NCBI GenBank assembly: GCA_937892105.1
Contig: CALAUZ010000290.1
Location: forward strand, 1-17,095
Length of the DNA: 17,095 nucleotides
Direction of reading: 5' to 3'
From: an uncultured Fretibacterium sp.
Lineage (GTDB): Bacteria; Synergistota; Synergistia; Synergistales; Aminobacteriaceae
Each line of letters starts with the position of its first letter. Position 1 is the stretch's first letter. Below, one piece after another: positions 12,747-17,095 of the stretch. The notes below the pieces were generated by a model. It had not been told where the DNA came from. It searched no databases and worked only from the letters and a program-made list of their open reading frames with translations. The translations under genes were made by a program, and so were the position numbers.

Positions 12747-14704
12747 TAAGCCTCTTCACCTCCACCAATGACAGCTTCGCCAATAAATGACGGGAAGGCA
12801 TTCTTAGCTCTGCTATCGACCATAAGGAACAGCTCCGTGAATAGATAGTAGAAGAGTGCTGAATCCGTCTCCACATAATTTCCCAACTCTGCCCTAAACT
12901 TTGCCTTCCTATAATTCGCCGTATCATTGGTGTATGTCGTGCTTGTCTCGCCATCAACGATAGTCACAGACTCGGCCAAGGCATTCCCTGTTGCTTGATC
13001 AGGATCGGTTGATTTAACCCAGCTTGCAAATTCTTGTAATTGTGTACAATCTGTATAAGCTGGATCAGTATCAGGGTATCTTGCCTCGAAGTCATTGAGC
13101 CATGCAGGTATTGTGTTTCCGTTTTCATCAACTGCTGTTGACGTGTAGTCGTCATCTTTCCACAAGACACGAAGTCCAGTATTGTTTTTGATTTCCCAAG
13201 ACTCATCACCTTCAGTAAAACCAAAACATTCCTCTGCGGATTTATCCAGATTCGCGTTGTATTTCCCGAGAAATGTCGTTGTAGCTTCTGCCGTATTATT
13301 CCAGAAAATCACAATGGGATAACCATCGATACTCTGCCTAACAAGAGTGTTTTGTACCTGCGCCGGCGTTTTATATGGGCAGGCTTCGTTAAACAGTCTT
13401 GCCAGTTCTACGTTATTTGCGCCTTCTGATGAAGCAACGTCAGCCTTATAGCAAAATACATTTGTTGCGATGGTATCTTGTGTAAGCTGGTACTTTGCTA
13501 TCGTACTACCGCCAGAAGTGATAAAGCCATTCTTGAACTTAATCTTGTAATTCTTACGTTCATAATACTGCGATGAAGTTCCCTGAACGTCTATCTGCGC
13601 TCCCGTGAATGTGAAGGATTTGCTTGGGTTTAACGGATCGGTGTAAGAGCCAGAGCAGGTTTTCTTATCACCTTTATACTGTGGCAGTTCCGCACATTCT
13701 ATAATCATATACGGCAAATCGCTCGGTAGCTTTGCTATAACCACATTGCCGTATTCGTCCCTGACGTTATTGTGATTATATCTTTGCAGCATCAATGCTC
13801 CGTCCTGCGTGTCTGCAATCCAGTTGTCTTCCATCTGTTTACTGCTTAAGTCGTTATCATAAACTCGGATACAATAAATATCTATCGTACACTGATTGCT
13901 CCCGATGCTGATGTTTGCCGGAACTACCTGTGAGAAGTCATCGCTGTCTGGATACTGTACAACGCCGGACATCGTGCCATTGATATAGCAGTATATACGC
14001 CTGAAGCCTGATCTCTTCTCGACAACAAATCCGACTCTCACATGTTCCTCTTCCTTGAATTGCATAGAGATGCTACTCTGTTCTGAAGCTAATCTGCATT
14101 CCTGAGCAGTCATAGAAATACCGCGCCCGCCGTTCATACAGGAGAGAATCACGGCATCGTAGTTCAACACATCTCTTGTTGCAAATTCAATCTCTATGGT
14201 CTTACCCGTGGATCGGAAGTCCGTAGCAAATGGCTGATAGGGTATGGTCAGGCGTGCGTCTCCGGCCACTCTCATGACAGTGATCCCGTCATCATCTAAA
14301 AGCCAGCCGTCAGATGTGAAATTGAAATCAGTGAATGTAGCGGCGATTGGACTGCCTCCGCTTGGTGTGAACGTCCAGATACCTGGATTAGCTTCGTTAT
14401 TAGATCGAGATTTAGATGATAAATACAGAGCCAAATTCTCCGTCTCAGCATAACAGTCAATATCAGCAGGAGTTACGGTTAGAGTTATAGTCTTCGTAAC
14501 AACTCCAGCTCCGCTTCCCGATGTCCCTGTCTGTATAGTTATCACCTGAGTTCCTGAACTATTTACCTGATAGGCAAATAGCTGTCGTGTCCTATCCACA
14601 GTTATTGATGAGACAGTCGTTCCATTAACCTTGATAACTACGTCGCTCATCTGTGATCCCGGCGTGTATACTACGTAAGGAATATTTAATGTCGAGAACT
14701 GCAT
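12746..14704 (-). CDS. Middle piece of the split tail protein: lectin-like and first half of a CotH-like domain
   Basis: The frame is open from 14818, just after the in-frame TAG. The first ATG, at 14704, has no visible ribosome binding site (it follows AACGCCTTAACTGTC) and falls inside an Ig-like domain, so independent initiation is doubtful. Residues from ATG 14704: about 1-85 Ig-like; about 95-300 a LamG/concanavalin-like beta sandwich ('FTSDGWLLDDDG', 'GKTIEIEFATRDV', 'YCYINGTMSGVVQYPDSD'); about 330 onward a CotH-like domain ('LPYMIIECAELPQYKGDK', 'IDVQGTSSQYYERKNYKIKF', 'YKADVASSEGANNVELARLF'). It ends at 'VDSRAKNAFPSFIGEA...GGGEEA' with TAA, although the CotH-like fold is unfinished. 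The missing half begins in the gene at 12015. The TAA overlaps the ATG of the inserted endonuclease (TAATG). Confidence 0.8.
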   Translation of the reverse strand: MQFSTLNIPYVVYTPGSQMSDVVIKVNGTTVSSITVDRTRQLFAYQVNSSGTQVITIQTGTSGSGAGVVTKTITLTVTPADIDCYAETENLALYLSSKSRSNNEANPGIWTFTPSGGSPIAATFTDFNFTSDGWLLDDDGITVMRVAGDARLTIPYQPFATDFRSTGKTIEIEFATRDVLNYDAVILSCMNGGRGISMTAQECRLASEQSSISMQFKEEEHVRVGFVVEKRSGFRRIYCYINGTMSGVVQYPDSDDFSQVVPANISIGSNQCTIDIYCIRVYDNDLSSKQMEDNWIADTQDGALMLQRYNHNNVRDEYGNVVIAKLPSDLPYMIIECAELPQYKGDKKTCSGSYTDPLNPSKSFTFTGAQIDVQGTSSQYYERKNYKIKFKNGFITSGGSTIAKYQLTQDTIATNVFCYKADVASSEGANNVELARLFNEACPYKTPAQVQNTLVRQSIDGYPIVIFWNNTAEATTTFLGKYNANLDKSAEECFGFTEGDESWEIKNNTGLRVLWKDDDYTSTAVDENGNTIPAWLNDFEARYPDTDPAYTDCTQLQEFASWVKSTDPDQATGNALAESVTIVDGETSTTYTNDTANYRKAKFRAELGNYVETDSALFYYLFTELFLMVDSRAKNAFPSFIGEAVIGGGEEA

Positions 14705-14818
14705 GACAGTTAAGGCGTTATAGCTTGAGGAAATAACTGGGCTACTTTCTGATATTCTATACCAGATAATATCATAATACAGCTCATTCGATCTGACTGT
14801 ATTCCCGTTAATCGTAGC

Positions 14819-16468
14819 CTAGAAATAAACACGCAAAGTGTGAGAACCATGAGTCTGCTGAGTAATCAGGTATGTCTGCTGACGAGCCGTTACTGATGTC
14901 GTTACCGTCTCCAGCTCCGTTCCATCGAGAATGAAATGCACGGTCTTTGACACAGCACCATAAGGAGTATAGGGGAATGATAAAATGCTGGTCTGAATAG
15001 CTGAGTCATCAAAAGAACTTGTCAGCGTCAGCTCAACCACAGTGATTGTGAAGTTCTTAACTCGGCTATTTCCGTAAGAGTCGGTCATTTGGAGCTGAAC
15101 CGTGTTGAGACCAGTTGAAAGATACGTTCCTACATCTACGGTTACATTTCCCTGAGCGACTTCAAGCACAGCCTTGATGATGCCGTTATTCTTGATTGTC
15201 AATGAGCCGTTGCCAGTCGGCAGTTCATCTTCTATCGATGTCCAGTAGATTGATAAAGGCAGACTTCCGCCAGAGGCTATTGTCTTACTCACAAAGCCGG
15301 ATGTGTTGTTGAAAGTTAATACTGCCGTGTTTGTCGGTTGAGTGCCGCCTCCACCTCCGCCGCCTCCTCCGATTCCCTCGAAAGGCCCGGCGACTACTTC
15401 ACCATTGGATGTCAAATATAAAGCATTATTCTCAACATAGCCGCCATCAACCTTACCGGACAAGGCTAACTCTAAAGCTGTATAACTTTGCTGGACGGCA
15501 GTAACACTTTCCTCAACGCCCGCAACTTCATTTAATGCACTGTTTGCAGTGGTCATAGCCGATGCTGCCACAGTATCAGCCGCAGTTTTGATGTCATCAA
15601 TTTCTTCAGCTTTGGCGTTGATTGTGGACATGGCTGTCGTTTTAGCCGTGTTCACGTCTCCTACCGCGTTTGTTCCAGCACTCTGAACGGCTGATACAGC
15701 GGTATTCTTAGCAGCGGTTATATCGTCTTTCGCATCGTCAACAACTCCGTCAACGTAATCTTCTAAATCATCGGCAGCAGTCTGCAATCTTGTAACCTGT
15801 GTAGTTCCTTCATTCTGCACGGTTTGAACCGCAGTCTGTGTCGCACTATTAACAGTACTATTGAAGCCGTTGACTGCGCTAACAGCCGTATCTCTCGCAC
15901 GGGTAGCCGTTGTTGCCGCCGTTGAAGCCGTTCCAGCGTTCCTTTCAGCATTACTAGCCGCCGTTTCAGCTCGTGTTGTAAGAGCTGCCATATTGTCCTG
16001 TGTTGTCTGGGAGACATGAAGTGCTTCAATGATATTGTCAGCATCAGAAAGTATTTCCTGAATCTCCATAATCTCCGACTTGGATTCCAGCGTCTCATAA
16101 TCCAAAGCGGCTCTCTCAACGTCCAAATAGAAATTTGCACTTGGCAGCTCATATTCTGAATTGCCTGCTGTTACGGTTAAGACTATTTCAAAAGTATTTT
16201 TTCCTGCTATTGCAGTCATCTGCTTTGTAACCTGTGCGCTTACAGTAGGTATAGAATCCACATAAGCAAAAGTAGCCTCTGCGGATATTCCGTTCCCATC
16301 CAGCTTTGTGCCCCTGATCTCTGCTGTAGCATCGTTTGGAATGTCCAATGTTCCCTCGCTTGCGTACAGCTGGAAGATGAGGGTTACGTCCGAATCATAC
16401 TGGGACATGTGTATGCACAAAGGGATCCCGCCTGGTACCATATCCAATTCAAAAGTTCTGCTCAGCAT
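14819..16468 (-). CDS. BppU-like baseplate/tail protein, N-terminal piece of a split giant protein (549 aa)
   Basis: The start is ATG 16468 (MLSRTFELDMVPGG) behind GGAGG with a 7-nt spacer; the ATG at 16501 has no such site. Residues 1 to about 120 resemble the N-terminal domain of Firmicutes phage upper baseplate proteins (BppU_N), which holds receptor-binding proteins on the baseplate. Then follow an Ala/Thr-rich coiled-coil stretch (about residues 130-330), a run of nine glycines, and Ig-like beta domains ('NTAVLTFNNTSGFVSKTI', 'GTYLSTGLNTVQLQMTDS'). The frame ends at TAG 14821-14819 after 'HGSHTLRVYF', but the same frame stays open beyond it and continues the same kind of domain ('ATINGNTVRSNELYYDIIW'). 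The TAG therefore interrupts a longer protein that continues to 12746. Whether it is a mutation, a sequence error or suppressed in vivo is open. Confidence 0.8.
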   Translation of the reverse strand: MLSRTFELDMVPGGIPLCIHMSQYDSDVTLIFQLYASEGTLDIPNDATAEIRGTKLDGNGISAEATFAYVDSIPTVSAQVTKQMTAIAGKNTFEIVLTVTAGNSEYELPSANFYLDVERAALDYETLESKSEIMEIQEILSDADNIIEALHVSQTTQDNMAALTTRAETAASNAERNAGTASTAATTATRARDTAVSAVNGFNSTVNSATQTAVQTVQNEGTTQVTRLQTAADDLEDYVDGVVDDAKDDITAAKNTAVSAVQSAGTNAVGDVNTAKTTAMSTINAKAEEIDDIKTAADTVAASAMTTANSALNEVAGVEESVTAVQQSYTALELALSGKVDGGYVENNALYLTSNGEVVAGPFEGIGGGGGGGGGTQPTNTAVLTFNNTSGFVSKTIASGGSLPLSIYWTSIEDELPTGNGSLTIKNNGIIKAVLEVAQGNVTVDVGTYLSTGLNTVQLQMTDSYGNSRVKNFTITVVELTLTSSFDDSAIQTSILSFPYTPYGAVSKTVHFILDGTELETVTTSVTARQQTYLITQQTHGSHTLRVYF

Positions 16469-16481
16469 CGTTTTTCCTCCT

Positions 16482-16886
16482 TCATGCTTTTTTATGGACA
16501 ATGACCGTAAAAGGCAGTACGGTCAGGAAATCAAATTCCATATAGTTTTCACGGGTGACGTTCCTGTCTGCCTCAAGGAATGTCAATGTGCATTTATATT
16601 CACCGTGGACTTCTGCCATTTTTTCCACGTCAGACCTTGGGATGTCCACTAAAACCTTTCCATCCTCTCTTGCCGATGCACTGCGTAGGAAAAGGCCGCT
16701 TCCGTCAGGCTTGCGCCCACGTACCACGCACCACATGCCCTGCGGGAACGGTGTGGTATCCTCCGATGTGAGGAGGAGCTTTACACCCACTGCCGAGCAT
16801 CCTTCCTTCAAGTGCAGATGTGGCTCGATGCCGCCCACCGTGGGATCCAATCGGAGCGTATGGGTAATCATACTGTTACTCGCCAT
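16482..16886 (-). CDS. Small baseplate-like structural protein, 134 aa
   Basis: An in-frame ATG lies upstream at 16904, but GGAGGAGAGTA sits directly before the ATG at 16886 (protein MASNSMITHTLRLDP), so I chose that start. The protein has alternating beta-strand character: a conserved-looking 'LRLDPTVGG' start, a middle with 'RGRKPDGSGLF', and an end 'LTFLEADRNVTRENYMEFDFLTV'. This layout resembles the N-terminal BppU-type domain of the next gene (compare 'FELDMVPGGIPLCIHMSQ', 'IRGTKLDGNG' and 'FEIVLTV...NFYLDVE'), so it may be a stand-alone version of that baseplate-attachment fold. It overlaps the upstream gene by 11 nt and lies 13 nt before the downstream one, consistent with a single late transcript. 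The assignment rests on pattern similarity only. Confidence 0.7.
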   Translation of the reverse strand: MASNSMITHTLRLDPTVGGIEPHLHLKEGCSAVGVKLLLTSEDTTPFPQGMWCVVRGRKPDGSGLFLRSASAREDGKVLVDIPRSDVEKMAEVHGEYKCTLTFLEADRNVTRENYMEFDFLTVLPFTVIVHKKA

Positions 16887-17095
16887 TACTCTCCTCCTGT
16901 TCATAAACTGCGATCAGGGTCCTGTCTTCCATGACATCCTCTGTCAGCGAGGGGTCATTAGCCCCGCCAATCTCATCCGTCCAGCCCGTGAAGACAAAGC
17001 CTGCCTTCGTCGGAACAGGAGCGAACGCACAGTCCGTCCCCTCGATCACCTGCTCAGTTCCTAGCTGTGTCTCGCCATCCTCATCCAGATAGGTC
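16876..17095 (-). CDS. 3' end of a tail-associated protein with a Flg_new/InlB-type repeat (partial)
   Basis: This is the last 73 codons of a gene that enters from the right edge. It reads from TYLDEDGETQLG through TKAGFVFTGWTDEI to EQEESNGE, then TAA (16878-16876). The 'tkaGfvFtGWtde' pattern and the following 'L.AVYE' strand match the small beta repeat called Flg_new or InlB B-repeat, common at the ends of surface and phage tail proteins of Firmicutes. The same type of repeat occurs inside the protein at 9616-12015. The stop overlaps the next start by 11 nt, so the two genes are probably translationally coupled in one late operon. The rest of the protein is outside the window, so its main role (receptor binding, tail tip or other) cannot be judged. 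Confidence 0.75.
   Translation of the reverse strand, partial: TYLDEDGETQLGTEQVIEGTDCAFAPVPTKAGFVFTGWTDEIGGANDPSLTEDVMEDRTLIAVYEQEESNGE

Overview
The window looks like the late-gene end and adjoining accessory region of a tailed phage or prophage of a gut Firmicute (probably a Clostridia-type host). All credible genes lie on the minus strand, so transcription runs from high to low coordinates. The host guess rests on strong AGGAGG-type ribosome binding sites, a BppU-like baseplate protein, a holin of the Phage_holin_4 type, BspA-like leucine-rich modules and InlB/Flg_new-type repeats. I see no integrase, attachment site, tRNA, rRNA or CRISPR array, so lysogeny cannot be shown.

Right part (17095 to 8733), tail tip or host-binding module. 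It holds the 3' end of a repeat protein, a small baseplate-like protein, and one very large tail protein of about 2,060 residues that is now in pieces. The pieces, in transcription order, are: a BppU N-terminal/coiled-coil/Ig-like piece ending at an in-frame TAG (14819-14821); a lectin-like and CotH-like piece in the same frame; a freestanding GIY-YIG homing endonuclease gene inserted just before the conserved CotH-like YDxDT segment; and a third piece with the rest of the CotH-like domain plus leucine-rich and Flg_new repeats. A separate BspA-like protein follows.

Middle (8693 to 7217), lysis module: an SH3b protein, an M15-type zinc peptidase (endolysin) and a holin, with terminators after the SH3b gene and after the holin.

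Left part (6979 to 1), accessory/early-type genes: an ArdC N-terminal-domain protein, a NAD-dependent DNA ligase gene (ligA) broken by an amber codon and a 7-bp tandem duplication, two paralogous small genes each behind a long conserved structured 5' leader, an unknown gene interrupted by an in-frame TGA, another unknown gene, a DUF1653 protein, and a small acidic protein joined out of frame to a BspA/DUF285 array of exact 75-bp repeats that runs off the left edge.

Most interesting points: (1) the tail gene split by a homing endonuclease with TAATG stop-start overlaps on both sides; (2) the duplicated leader-gene-terminator cassette, whose hairpins keep pairing only as minus-strand RNA; (3) at least five reading-frame lesions in 17 kb, suggesting prophage decay or sequence error. 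Amber recoding is a less likely alternative, because TAG is also used as a true stop next to or inside terminators.
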